Below are positions 50,601 to 59,302 of a stretch of 64,000 bases of DNA, piece by piece. Source of the DNA: Amphiduros pacificus. Its lineage: Eukaryota > Annelida > Polychaeta > Phyllodocida > Hesionidae. A model generated the notes under the pieces. The model did not search any database and was not told the DNA's origin. It saw only the letters and a list, made by a program, of their open reading frames with translations. Where the stretch lies: NCBI GenBank assembly GCA_949316495.1, contig OX439003.1, positions 56,669,879 through 56,733,878 of the forward strand, in the 5' to 3' direction. The position numbers and the translations under genes are program-made. Numbering within the stretch: position 1 is the stretch's first letter; every line of letters begins with the position of its first letter.

Positions 50601-53600
50601 TGTTTACCTTGTTTGCAACACCAAGACTGCCCATGGCAAGATAATTCATCTTTCTACTCCAATTAATCGTATGCCCTTTAAGGAGGTCAGGTACAACCAC
50701 AAGTACCAAGTTCCCTTCTGTATAAAGGCTATGAAGTCATTGTTCATGATACTTACTGTGTATGCTGTTATGCTCTTCGTTATTCTTTATTTCCTAATTA
50801 ATGTCTAACATGAGGAAGTGGTAAAGGAACATTTATTTCTGGAAAATGTCGTTTAAGCTTCTGTCTCTCATATGTACCAACTCTTTCACCTGTTCACTCA
50901 CTTTAATCATATCAGTATCTCCATACATAGCACAAACCATTACTTAAAATAGTATTCACATCCATCTCATGCTTATTAAATATCGATATTATTTTTGGAG
51001 TAAGAATGATCTTACAAATTGTATTCACAATTATCACCTTTTTAGGCCATCTACATCTGTAAATTACACAGCATTTATAAACCTAACATAAACATACAAA
51101 TGTCAACTGGCACTTGATATTTGGTTTATGTCAGTTTTACTGTATAGACCAGAGTTAAATCTCCCCTTGGCACTTGTCAGTCTGACATTTTACAGGAGTT
51201 TGTATCATGTAAGCTAAGCAGAAATAAAATAAAGGGGATACGGGGAGACATTCGTGCACCTGTTGTCAAAGACTGCACGGCAGACAATAAATGCTCTTAT
51301 ATCAAAGTCATTCTTTGTACCTGTTACCAGGCAGTTGCCTGTAAAGTATGGCTTAAAATGTTACTATGGTGAGGGATGGCTCACTTTACATCTTCTCTAA
51401 TAACCTGGGAAAACACGCATTGTGACCGTGTGCACCTGAAAGTCAATCAATTATCACCAGAAGGAATTATAGAGGGGAATTATGGCACTTGTAAGAGACA
51501 TAAAACAAGAAAGATGGTGATGAGGAAAGCATTACTGGCGAAGAGACAACAGATAAAATCAATGTCTCCTTATTGCCATTATCATCAATTAACACCGGTT
51601 TCATCATTGCAAGCCGAATAGGCCGACGACCGAATGTTCGTTGGATAACAAGCGATAATATTTTTTATATCAAAAGTAGAAAAAGAAAAATTACATAGGG
51701 GGTTCCTCTGTATATTTTTATTGCAATAATTCCAGAACGAATGAAATGATTTGAGAAGAAAACATGACTATGACCTGTAAAAGAAGAGCTACATTATCCC
51801 AAGGTAGCATGTTCAATAATAGGTAATTTTAGTTGAATAATTTTGTATTTGGACCCCATTTGGCCCTGGCAAATCAATGTGAGTGTCATGACTGTATTAC
51901 ATGAAAACATATCCAAAATAGCTATTGACAAAGAAATGAATGTTACCAAATAAACTCACCTTACTGGTTTTTTAATACTGGGTGGAATCAGTTATTTCCG
52001 GTGGAATCGGTTACTTCCGGTAGCATAGGTTATCTCGGGTAGTACTGGTTATCTCGGGTAGTACTGGTTATCTCGGGTAGTTAATTATTTCTAGTAGTAT
52101 TGGTTATCTCGGGTAGTATTGGTTATCTCGGATTTTGAAATTTGTTTATATTAACGACCTTTTCAGTTCTGTATACCTGTTTATCAGGTCAGATAGAAAG
52201 TCTGTTACCGGAACCCAATAACCTACTCTTTTCGAAGAGTGACCAGGGATCTTTATTTGCATTATCACAAAGACATGATAGTACAGCCTGAGATAACCAT
52301 TCTTAAAGCACTGGCTGGAATGGCTGACGTTACTCCATTATATCTACCTTTACTCCATTACTCCATTATATCTACCTTTACTCCATTACTCCATTATATC
52401 TACCTTTACTCCATTACTCCATTATATCTACATTTACTCCATTACTCCATTATATCTACATTTACTCCATTACTCCATTATATCTACCTTTACTCCATTA
52501 CTCCATTATATCTACCTTTACTCCATTACTCCATTATCTACATCTACATCTATAAGTTTACTCGGCAAAACCTATTGGCATCCCGCGGAGAGTGCATGGT
52601 TGCACTAAGGGGTGCAGCTGGTACACACCAGCTACTTGTTGCTAACCTTTATACTCTGGCTAGGGAATTCCTGAAGGATGCCGAGCTACCTGGTTCCAAT
52701 GCAGTTAAATGAGGGGGAAGATTGTTCCAGTCAGTTACTGTCCTTGGGAAATAGCTGTATTTATAAGGGTTACAGCTTGTCGCCATTTCGATATAGCGAT
52801 TTCCCTGGTTTTTTCGTGTAGGAGCTGATTTCATTTTGACATGTTCTGGAAGTTTCAAAGCTATTTCACCATGTATAGCCTTGTACAATAAAACCAGCCT
52901 CTGCGTCCTTCTTCTCCCTGCTAGTGAGTCCCATTTAAGATCTTCCAGGATTTTTGTTACAGTGCCTGTTTCTCTCTTCCAGTTGCCAGACACAAATCTA
53001 GCAGCTCGTCTTTGAACTGATTCTATACAGTCTATATCTTTTTTGAGATAAGGGTCCCACACACTTGATGCATATTCTAAGTGAGGGCGCACAAGTGTAT
53101 TGTAGGCAGCCTCTTTGATATTTCCTGGGCACATATTGAAATTCCTTCTTACAAATCCCAGTACTTGATTTGCTTTGCAGACAATGTTGTTGATATGTTC
53201 ATCCCATTTCATATTTGTTTGGAGCTCAACTCCAAGGTAGGGATGATGTTCAACATGTTGCAAGATGTGACCATTTAATGTATATTTTCTTGTATCAAGA
53301 GCTTGGCTTTTTTTCTTGCTGCTCAGGGTGTAGCATTTCTGAGCATTGAAGTCCATTTGCCACTCTCTTGACCATTCTTCCAGCATATTGAGGTCTTCTT
53401 GCAGTTTGACTGCATCATCGTCATTTTCAACTATTCTATATAAGAGGCTGTCTTCAGCAAAGAGCCTTATGTTTGAGTATTTTAGCTTCTCTCCAATGTC
53501 ATTAATATAGAGTAGAAATAGTATTGGTCCTAGTACTGTACCCTGAGGCACTCCAGATTTGACATAGATAGGGTCAGATTCATCACCGTCAATAACTACC

Positions 53601-56600
53601 CTCTGTTCACGGTTTGTAAGCCAGTTTTCTATCCATGAACCGACCTGCCCAGAGATTCCATAATGCTTGAGCTTGTGATTCAGCCGTTCGTGGCAGACTG
53701 TGTCAAATTATATCTACCTTTACTCCATTACTCCATTATATCTACATTTACTCCATTACTCCATTATATCTACCTTTACTCCATTACTCCATTATATCTA
53801 CCTTTACTCCATTGCTCCATTATATCTACCTTTACTCCATTACTCCATTATATCTACCTTTACTCCATTACTCCATTATATCTACCTTTACTCCATTACT
53901 CCATTATATCTACCTTTACTCCATTACTCCATTATATCTACCTTTACTCCATTGCTCCATTATATCTACCTTTACTCCATTACTCCATTATATCTACCTT
54001 TACTCCATTACTCCATTATATCTACCTTTACTCCATTACTCCATTATATCTACCTTTCTCGCCCAGGCAGCATGTCCTAATGGGGATGTGAACCTCGCAC
54101 CTCGCACCTGGGAGACAGACCTCTCACCATCTGGGCAACGCCCCTCCCCTCCTCAATGATTGAGTTTCTAAAATGTGCCCTATATTGTAACCCAGATGAT
54201 GATGAGCCTGTGTTGGTGGCCAACATCCTGTTTGCGGTGGCCAACCTGCTGAGTTTCTGCCGGATCGTATACCTGCTGCCGGCCAGTGAGACGTTCGGCC
54301 AGCTGCAGATCACGTACGGCCGCATGCTGGGCGACGTCCTCAAGTTCCTCGTCATTTACTTCACCGTCATGATGGCCTTCGTCTGCTGCCTCAGTAGCCT
54401 CTACAGTAGGCACGCAACCGGAAACGAGTACTTCGACACGTGAGCTAACCATTTCCGCTTTCATAAAGTACACACAACGTATGTGTTTGGCAAGTCTGAA
54501 GACTCTCCTCTATTATTACCAAATACAGGCACATTATCACACACACTCATGTGATGTTATATTTGTCTATTTTACTAGGGTATACAACAGTTTTATGAAC
54601 CTGTATTTTGCCACGTTTGGTATGGGTCGAGATGTGGCGCCTAAGATAGAGATGAATGCTGAGAGCGGGCGAGAGGACGTGCTCACCATGTATGTGGGTT
54701 ACTTCCTGTATGGGGCCTACCTGCTCGCCGCTGTAGTTGTCCTTATCAACATGCTCATAGCCATGATGAGCAACTCATTCCAGGAAGTCCATGTGAGTAT
54801 ATGAGTATAAGTATATATAACATAAAATAACAGGTATACACATATATGATATAAAAGAATTACATTATACGTTCAGAAGGTGCATGGTTGAATGTACATC
54901 TTTGCTTTTAGTGCTAAGGGGCGATCCATTTGATTTTTGTGGGGTGGGGTGGGACAGCAGTACTGGATGAATAATTTTTTTTTCTTTGGTAGGGTGGATG
55001 AATAATTTTTTTTTCTGGTGTGGGGTGGGTGAATAATTTTTTTTTCTGGTGTGGGGTGGGTGAATAAATTTTTTTTCTTGTTAGGGGCGATCCATTTGAT
55101 TTTTGTGGGATGGGGTGGGACAGCAGTACTGGATGAATAATTTTTTTTTCTTTGGTAGGGTGGATGAATAATTTTTTTTTCTTTGGTAGGGTGAATGAAT
55201 AATTTTTTTTTCTGGGATTGGGTGGGTGAATAAATTTTTTTTCCAAAATCTCCCACCCCACCCCACAAAAATCAAATGGATCGCCCCTAATAAGCAAAGA
55301 CATAACAGAAAACTTTATTATTATTTATTATTAAGTCTTTAAAATGCATGAACACACAAGGTCAAGGATGAAGAGAGTGTGGATGTTTCAGGATGAGGAG
55401 GATATGCAGTGGAAGTTTGCCCGGGCCAAGCTGTGGATCTGCTACATCCAGCAAGGCTCCTCTCTGCCCATTCCCTTCAATATTATACCCACCCCTAAAG
55501 CATTTTACAAGGTCCTACTCTATCTCAGATACAAGATACTCAAGTGCATGGTAAGACCTCTATATCTGATCAGCTATATTAAGAAATTTAAAGGGTAGTT
55601 TAAAAGATATATGATGTGGGTATGAAAATGAGCTGTACGCATGCGCAGACGCACAGTATATGTGATGGTTATAGACTTGGAAAAGTTATAGTTTATATTG
55701 TTAGCAGTGGCTGCCTTTGGTCATTACCCAAAACTTTATAATAAATCATGGAATATAATAAATCCATATGCAGTTGACTATAGCAAGAACACCGATGGCC
55801 AAAATCAAAAGCAAACAAACTAACTGAACTAATGGATTATACATTACTTTCCATTTCAAACAGTTAGATAATTATAAAATTCTCAACATTCGTTATCTTT
55901 AAACAGGGTGCACAGGAAGAGCCAGAAGAAGAAAATATAAAGATCCTGAGAGATCATAAGGTGAGTTTGTGTGCATTGATGTTACAATATGTATTGATAG
56001 ACAATACTGAAGAGACGCCTTGCAATGTATCATTACCCTTTACCTCCATTTTAGGCAATCATGCATAAAGTGGTACTGCGTTTCATCCATAAAATGAAAT
56101 TCCAGAAGAAAGATGAAACCTTGAAAGATGGTGAGTAATTGTAGTTACCAGAAACTAGCTGCTTATTATTATTGAAAGTTTAAAGGTCCATAATGAATCA
56201 GTAAGATGTTGGGTTAGTGGTCTAAGGTGTACCAACTTCACTTATTGGTAATGATTTCCAAGCAACTATATTTAATCACCACTTGGACAAATATATCAAT
56301 AAAATATCATTTTAACAGTTATTTGATTATATTCAAATGTTTTAAATTACTCATTTTATTTAATGAAGAGAAAAACTTTGCTATAGGTCTGTTAACATGA
56401 TGATACTGCTGGTGGTGGTTGTGGAAGGTAAGACTCTCATGTAGCAGCTGATATATATATAATCTGAATTTTCTATGTGATTTAGAAATTCTGGATGTGA
56501 AGGAGGACACAGTGCGATACATGGACAAGATGAGTACAGAGACGAGCAGACAGCTACAAGAGTTATCAGAAGGAACACGCCTCCTCGTGACAGAGGTCAG

Positions 56601-56769
56601 AAACATTAATAGGAAAATCTATAATATAGAGAGAGGTGTTGACAGCCTTGATAGGAGGACTGGGCAGGCAGAGACACCTATGGATTATCACAACAACTAT
56701 CAGTACAACTATAGTGGGTCATCTCAGAACTCTTGGGAGGAGTTGTATCCAATGCACCCACCCCGATGA
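37895..56769 (+). CDS. TRPC-family cation channel (TRPC4/5-like), 11 coding exons
   Basis: Predicted plasma-membrane, calcium-permeable non-selective channel of the canonical TRP family, which acts downstream of receptor and phospholipase C signalling. Coding exons: 37895-38653, 40244-40402, 44597-44761, 47145-47325, 50083-50241, 54196-54439, 54579-54792, 55392-55550, 55907-55960, 56055-56130, 56486-56769. All junctions are GT-AG and all phases agree, giving 2454 nt or 817 residues, near the usual family length. Visible parts are ankyrin repeats (about 40-180), the H187-C191-C193-C196 motif, TRP_2, pre-S1 ending YLIAPRSK, S1-S6, the TRP box QWKFAR (633-638) and a C-terminal coiled coil. YLIAP, GEVKQLW and LGDVLKFL favour TRPC4/5 over TRPC3/6/7, but the pore helix (LYFATFGMG) is divergent and the turret is short and lacks cysteines. 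Two introns begin or end in arrays copied from the exon edge. Confidence 0.95.
39262..40150. repeat. 20-bp minisatellite in TRPC intron 1
   Basis: About 43 copies of AAATCGGCATCCTCCTGTCT (20 bp), with frequent variants CATCCACC and shortened units CTAAATCCTCC. It ends only about 93 bp before exon 2. The plus strand is pyrimidine-rich (CCTCCTGTCT), so the array could act as extra polypyrimidine sequence upstream of the exon 2 acceptor. That last point is inference. Confidence 0.96.
40244..40402 (+). CDS. TRPC coding exon 2
   Basis: Acceptor TGTGTGGTTTCAG, donor AAG|GTACTG, 159 nt, phase 0 at both ends. Codes residues 254-306 (FEYQKLSEECKAYAVELFSL ... RIKLAIKYDQKK). This is the linker-helix part that precedes the pre-S1 region; RxKLAIKY is nearly invariant in TRPC proteins. 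The donor is weak (GTACTG). Confidence 0.96.
41011..41076. repeat. 23-bp tandem repeat
   Basis: Three copies of GTCTTGACCTTTATCCATTT plus ATT, at 41011, 41034 and 41057. Confidence 0.9.
42434..42608. repeat. 12-bp minisatellite in TRPC intron 2
   Basis: About 14.5 perfect copies of CATTCCTTGTCC. Perfect identity implies recent expansion. Because 12 is a multiple of three and the unit lacks stops in several frames, it leaves long open frames on both strands (LVPF, SHSL, RNGT, GQGM, DKEW repeats); these are by-products. Confidence 0.97.
44597..44761 (+). CDS. TRPC coding exon 3 (pre-S1), minimal form
   Basis: Acceptor TTGTTTTGTAG (ends 44596). The minimal form ends at TCTAAG|GTAAGA (44761/44762), phase 0, 165 nt, residues 307-361. 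It carries CQEHLMNMWYGN, matching the family's CQ-L---WY, a hydrophobic pre-S1 helix and YLIAPRSK. Joining to exon 4 here gives APRSK-IGQTVRVPIVKF, which aligns with family members without a gap, so this first donor gives the canonical protein. The exon can also run on in frame through the 30-bp array that follows. Confidence 0.92.
44738..46650 (+). repeat. 30-bp minisatellite made from the TRPC exon 3 end and its splice donor
   Basis: About 62 copies of a 30-bp unit, GTAAGATACCTCATAGCACC plus CAGGTCTAAG. The unit is the first six intron bases followed by the last 24 exon bases (YLIAPRSK). Each copy rebuilds TCTAAG|GTAAGA, a 5' splice site (variants GTACGA, GTAGGG, GTAAGG). As 30 is ten codons, the exon 3 frame stays open across the array and ends at a stop near 46681, so use of donor n would add 10n residues of V-R-[YHR]-L-I-x-x-R-S-K. 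Changes cluster in the middle of the unit; the donor core GGTCTAAGGTA is nearly invariant (exceptions near 45896 and 46284). The minus strand is also open (622 codons), so openness alone does not prove coding. Confidence 0.96.
46651..47144. other. Remainder of TRPC intron 3
   Basis: Unique intron sequence after the array, ending at TTCTCGTGTTTCAG. A last degraded donor-like GGTAAT lies at 46651. No further exon is needed by phase. Confidence 0.8.
47145..47325 (+). CDS. TRPC coding exon 4 (S1 and start of S2)
   Basis: Acceptor TTCTCGTGTTTCAG, donor CATGG|GTGAGT, 181 nt, phase 0 in and phase 1 out. Residues 362-421 plus one base. S1 is about residues 373-391 (FMNYMFAYMVFLLLLFIDT). The S1-S2 loop, outside the cell in this family, has N-glycosylation sequons N402-R-T and N409-G-T. 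S2 begins NLLILLYVM and continues in exon 5. Confidence 0.96.
47450..47790 (-). mobile_element. tRNA-headed SINE in TRPC intron 4
   Basis: Minus-strand element, about 47458-47782, flanked by TCCTATCC on both sides (47450-47457 and 47783-47790). Read on the minus strand, the head has a pol III A-box-like TGGCGCAGTTGG and B-box-like GGTTCGATC, followed by a core (AAGGACCTGCGACATGACAA, TCAGTGAGGCAGCACTATAT) and a tail ending TGTAAAAACCCAAATAAACC. Same family as 60463-60758. The tail style suggests a molluscan SINE. Confidence 0.88.
47936..50113 (+). repeat. 65-bp minisatellite made from the TRPC exon 5 start and its splice acceptor
   Basis: About 33 copies of a 65-bp unit ending at the real exon 5. 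Each unit holds a branch-point-like CTTTATGAC, then GTTTGGTCTATTGTAG, then the first 31 bases of exon 5 (GTATGTTTTGGGGAGAGGTG, AAGCAGCTGTG). The last copy runs into the true exon, where CAGCTGTGG continues; in the array copies the same point reads CAGCTGTGA. Joined to exon 4, almost any upstream acceptor gives GMFWGEVKQL then a TGA stop. Units near 48765 and 48868 are shortened. 65 is not a multiple of three, so frames do not persist. Confidence 0.96.
50083..50241 (+). CDS. TRPC coding exon 5 (S2 end and S3)
   Basis: Acceptor GGTCTATTGTAG, donor TTAT|GTAAGT, 159 nt, phase 1 in and out. With exon 4 it reads YVMGMFWGEVKQLWEEGAFD, the family's W[VI]LG-[IM]W-E-K-LW block at the end of S2. S3 is about WMDITMISLYAASYSIQFVV. 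The donor is a perfect GTAAGT, which would help exon definition select the nearest upstream acceptor, i.e. the true one among the many copies. Confidence 0.96.
51983..52136. repeat. 19-bp tandem repeat
   Basis: Seven or so imperfect copies of GGTTATCTCGGGTAGTACT. The first copies (GGTGGAATCGGTTACTTCC) are more diverged. Confidence 0.85.
52330..54057. repeat. 28-bp minisatellite split by a LINE
   Basis: About 8 copies at 52330-52545 and 12-13 at 53705-54057 of a 28-bp unit, TATATCTACCTTTACTCCAT plus TACTCCAT. Variants are CTACATTTACTCC and ATTGCTCC. The LINE at 52546-53704 lies inside. Plus frames reading YLYSITPLYLPLLHYSI and so on are repeat by-products. Confidence 0.95.
52546..53704 (-). 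mobile_element. 5'-truncated CR1/Jockey-like LINE, copy 2, with reverse transcriptase part
   Basis: Minus-strand frame open from the truncation point (53704) to 52649: FDTVCHERLNHKLKHYGIS, GVPQGTVLGPILFLLYINDI, then RLFAEDSLLYR, then the HLEYASSVWDPYLKKDI and WDSLAGRRRTQRL thumb region, ending about 30 codons after DWNNLPPHL. The catalytic F-A-D-D box reads FAED here, so the first catalytic aspartate is lost. The 3' end carries a short TAGATG repeat tail (ATCTACATCTACATCTATAAG on the plus strand, 52546 onward). The sequence on each side is the same 28-bp minisatellite, so it inserted into the array. It is closely similar to copy 1 at 9823-10572 and frame-intact where copy 1 is broken. Confidence 0.93.
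54196..54439 (+). CDS. TRPC coding exon 6 (S4 and S5)
   Basis: Acceptor TATATTGTAACCCAG (ends 54195), donor GACAC|GTGAGC, 244 nt, phase 1 in and phase 2 out. Reads YDDEPVLVANILFAVANLLS (S4), SETFGQLQITYGRML, DVLKFLVIYFTVMMAFVCCL (S5) and LYSRHATGNEYFDT. The acceptor lies very close to the split codon TAT. The turret after S5 is short and lacks the cysteine pair found in TRPC4/5. GC content is clearly higher than the flanking introns. Confidence 0.95.
54579..54792 (+). CDS. TRPC coding exon 7 (pore and S6)
   Basis: Acceptor TGTCTATTTTACTAG, donor GTCCAT|GTGAGT, 214 nt, phase 2 in and phase 0 out. The pore helix and filter area is SFMNLYFATFGMGRDVAPKI, where family members have LFWSIFGL; W to F and I to T changes make this pore unusual. 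S6 is about 593-618, ending VVVLINMLIAMMSNSFQEV, the very conserved S6 gate of TRPC channels. Confidence 0.96.
54915..55290. mobile_element. MITE with 37-bp perfect inverted ends and TAA flanks (PIF/Harbinger-like), TRPC intron 7
   Basis: The element 54918-55287 starts GGGGCGATCCATTTGATTTT and ends with its complement; 37 bp are perfectly inverted. TAA flanks both sides (54915-54917, 55288-55290), fitting the TWA target of PIF/Harbinger. The left end is repeated directly at 55083, so about 166 bp at the left is an internal duplication, with the shorter original perhaps 55083-55287. Between are poly-T-rich units (GAATAATTTTTTTTTCT). Minus frames reading KKKLFIHP and so on are by-products. Confidence 0.8.
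55392..55550 (+). CDS. TRPC coding exon 8 (TRP box)
   Basis: Acceptor GGATGTTTCAG, donor CATG|GTAAGA, 159 nt, phase 0. DEEDMQWKFARAKLWICYIQ contains the TRP box (EWKFAR in most members, QWKFAR here), followed by SSLPIPFNIIPTPKAFYKVL, the second conserved TRP motif (LPxPFNxIPSPK). Confidence 0.97.
55907..55960 (+). CDS. TRPC coding exon 9 (18-codon small exon)
   Basis: Acceptor CTTTAAACAG, donor AAG|GTGAGT, 54 nt, phase 0 at both ends. It reads GAQEEPEEENIKILRDHK. It fits exactly between exons 8 and 10 in phase and, being a whole number of codons, could be skipped without breaking the frame. Too short for routine ORF scans. Confidence 0.85.
56055..56130 (+). CDS. TRPC coding exon 10 (25-codon small exon)
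   Basis: Acceptor TACCTCCATTTTAG, donor GATG|GTGAGT, 76 nt, phase 0 in and phase 1 out. It reads AIMHKVVLRFIHKMKFQKKD ... a basic amphipathic helix that fits the family's R-L--RY-----R region after the TRP domain (a calmodulin/phosphoinositide-binding area in relatives). Confidence 0.87.
56486..56769 (+). CDS. TRPC last coding exon 11 (coiled coil and C-terminus)
   Basis: Acceptor TTCTATGTGATTTAG, phase 1 in. Reads (E)ILDVKEDTVRYMDKMSTET, then RQLQELSEGTRLLVTEVRN and INRKIYNIERGVDSLDRRTG with a heptad pattern expected for the tetramer coiled coil. It then has a Tyr/Asn/Gln-rich tail and stops at TGA 56767-56769. The tail is far shorter than in vertebrate TRPC4/5 and has no TTRL-type PDZ ligand. 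Confidence 0.92.
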
Positions 56770-56991
56770 CACAGGCCTTCCGATAGGTTGTATCAGGTTT
56801 ATTACTATGATGTGTGAGGTATGATATCATCGCTTCTGACAGATATTATAGAACAATGATCACAAAGCTGATTGAACGGCCTGTCTGGAAAATACACTAT
56901 ACTGACATGCTTATGATTATCAAATAATATTAATATTTCATCATTGGCACTGAAGTGTCAAGCTGCATAAACCACACACAATAACGACTAA

Positions 56992-56997
56992 AATAAA
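56992..56997 (+). promoter_or_regulatory. Candidate TRPC poly(A) signal
   Basis: AATAAA about 223 nt after the stop codon; the first canonical hexamer in the 3' UTR direction. Confidence 0.5.
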
Positions 56998-56999
56998 CA

Positions 57000-57890
57000 T
57001 AATTCAGATGAGATGAAATATTCTGTTTCTCATTATACAATAATTAAGCAATGAAGTGCCACCTAGTGATAAAACAATATTGGTGGAAAATCAAAGCAGA
57101 GACACCTGGTGGCTGAAATATTCACACCAGAGACTTCTATCTCGTTGCTGGCAACTATGACTGCAATACGTGAAATAATAGATTGCTTTGGGACAAGTTT
57201 TGTTTTTATCTGATAAAGATGCCTATTTCAGATGCGAGATATCTACCAGTATCTGTTATTGGCAATACACGTCGATAAGATGCTTCCATGATGTAAGAAA
57301 TGCCTCTGTAGCAAAGATGGCATATCATCGCAAACAATGAAGTTGTTCTATGTTTTACCTTAAATGTTTTGACAAGATATTCTTTCAGAGAAATATGGCT
57401 TGCAGTTTTGTAAAGTACACATGTCCTTTAGATGTAGAATATTCCGTCAAAACGGACAATAAGATAATAACAGTTTTAAGATAATAAAAATGAAAAAAAA
57501 ATGATAAAATTAATACTTAAAAGATAGAAATTACATTATATTTTGTAACACGTACAAGGGTTTTATGCAAAAAAATAAAGTTTGCCTGAATTAATTGAAG
57601 ACATCGAAGCCCCATATTTAGCAACCCATATTTAGCAGGTAACATTTGAGCCGTAATACATTTAACTGAAGCAATAAGTTAAATATTGTGTGGTAGAGAA
57701 GTCACTAAACCTCATTACTGCGATGCTTTTGGCTATCCCATTAATCTTACTCACGCATCTCCAACCTTGTCTTAATACTTACAGTAACAAGAATATGAAG
57801 TTTATAGGAAACCTGGGGCACATTGAGCATCTAATAAGCATGCAACAAGTAGCAGTTCTTTGTTGGAATGACAATAGAGCCACCAATATT
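57000..57890. other. No gene recognised
   Basis: Intergenic sequence 3' of the channel gene. The frame at 57690-57932 has no motif and ends within repeated ATTATTATTATTTTACC sequence. Confidence 0.4.
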
Positions 57891-57893
57891 AAA

Positions 57894-57955
57894 CAAATCT
57901 TTTTGAGAGTATTATTATTATTTTACCTTTGAGAGTATTATTATTATTTTACCTT
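57894..57955. repeat. 26-bp direct duplication
   Basis: GAGAGTATTATTATTATTTT plus ACCTTT occurs twice in tandem; the end forms the donor-like edge of the minus-strand frame described next. Confidence 0.85.
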
Positions 57956-58054
57956 GACGTAGGCCCTGAGTCTCTGTCTGTACTGATAGCCTTTGATATA
58001 GTCATAAAGGAGGATGATGGCAACCACACTCCATCCAGCAGACCAAAATAGCAT
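57944..58054 (-). CDS. Possible 36-residue membrane micropeptide or exon
   Basis: Minus-strand ATG (58054) to TAA (57944). It begins MLFWSAGWSVVAIILLYDYI and ends in a strongly basic stretch KGYQYRQRLRAYVKVK. One predicted membrane helix is followed by a positive tail. GC content is higher than the AT-rich surroundings. A 3' splice-site-like GTTTTTTCTAG lies about 18 nt before the ATG and AAG|GTAAAA near the end could be a donor, so it may be an exon. The frame has an upstream stop just before the ATG. No family recognised. It is on the same strand as the alkaline phosphatase gene, 4.5 kb downstream of it. Confidence 0.3.
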   Translation of the reverse strand: MLFWSAGWSVVAIILLYDYIKGYQYRQRLRAYVKVK

Positions 58055-58487
58055 TCACACAATGGACACTAGAAAAAACTAGTCACGATATTTATAGATT
58101 CCACATTTTAATGCCCAGATTATGTGCTTGAAAATGCGCTAAAATATCATTTTTATGTGTATATTATTATTGTGATCATGTCTCGCTAAATGATTAGCAT
58201 GTTATGTGACATTGTCTTGTAATATGTTAAACCAAATAAAATTGTGATGTACATTTTTCAACATTTTGTCTTGTTAAATATCATACCCCAGGATGCTTAC
58301 TTTTTCATATTTCTGAAGTAAGTGTAGTCATGGACTTGCCAATGATTCTCATGAGCAAGTCATTTGTCTTCGCATTTGCCCTGTTTCATTCTAGTAAAGC
58401 TATTGTGAAGCCACATAACAGCATCATTTGTGAATTATGTTGCCATTAAGAAATATAGAATGATTTCATTCAACTTGATCTTTTTTC

Positions 58488-58518
58488 TTTTTTTTTTTTT
58501 TTTTTTTGGGGGGGGGGG
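58488..58518. repeat. Poly-T and poly-G tract
   Basis: About 20 T, interrupted once by C, directly followed by ten G. Low-complexity; may be polymorphic or an assembly-sensitive site. Confidence 0.9.
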
Positions 58519-59302
58519 AGGGTTTGGTCAATCAAATCTTAATGGAACCGACACTCCAATGCATTTCATTATGCATTTAGATATATTGATAACGAGTCTG
58601 TAGCACCCACTCACCAAGAGCAATTGGTAACTCTCAAATATAATATTCGCATTGTGCAATTTTCTTGAATTACTATCGTAATGCTAACTCCAAATGTTCA
58701 AAAAAGCACTGTGGCATTCAAGAAAATATATCTGGACCTTCATCGGGCAAACATTTCAGTTTCTGATTTACGATTCCTGAGTCGCAAACTCATCATATCT
58801 GAACATCCTGATTGTTCAAACCCCATATTTAAAAATCTCTATATTGTACGGTATGATGTGAGAAATCAATTTCATAAAGCTTTCATTATACAACCAAAAC
58901 ATCTTATCCAAATAACAACATATTTAAAAGTTTCCTTGGAAGGATGGTAATGAGCAGAAACCTGTTTGTACTTTTAAAGAATTATTGTTTACAAGTGGCC
59001 ATAGTTACATATCCCAGTTAATTGCAGTCCAGTAATTTGTGATATCAACTTCTTGAATAATCGGCAAGAGACTATTTAGTGCATCATAGGAAATCTCAAA
59101 GTCTTACAAAAATACACCAACATTGGCTTATGGTAGATAAACACACAACTCTAAACAAAGTTCTGAGAATGGAGTTAAATGATATATAAATATATACAAA
59201 TACGATACGCATGCATGGGAGGAATGGACGCTTTTTCTTGGAGCTGCGGTTTCTAGGAAAACAAAATACAGTGTACTCTTAAGATCCTTTTTCAAAAACC
59301 GC
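58519..59302. other. No gene recognised
   Basis: A frame at 58681-58950 has an ordinary amino-acid mix but no recognised motif, and no second exon could be joined to it. Confidence 0.4.

Larger units (their letters stand above)
50242..54195. other. TRPC intron 5
   Basis: About 4 kb. It contains a 19-bp repeat (51983-52136), a 28-bp minisatellite interrupted by a LINE (52330-54057) and otherwise AT-rich sequence. Exons 5 and 6 join in phase (TTA T|AT GAT), so no coding exon is required here. Confidence 0.85.

Noticed and set aside
52239-54159. Plus-strand frames rich in YLYSITPLYLP
   Set aside because: Translations of the 28-bp minisatellite in several frames.
54077-54473. Minus-strand frames opposite TRPC exon 6
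   Set aside because: Shadows of the plus-strand exon, which has matching splice phases and family motifs.
54873-55303. Minus-strand frames of about 130 codons rich in KKLFIHPT
   Set aside because: Arise from the poly-T-rich interior of the MITE.
57690-57932. 80-codon plus frame after the TRPC gene
   Set aside because: Ends in duplicated AT-rich repeat sequence; no motif, and composition matches the intergenic background.
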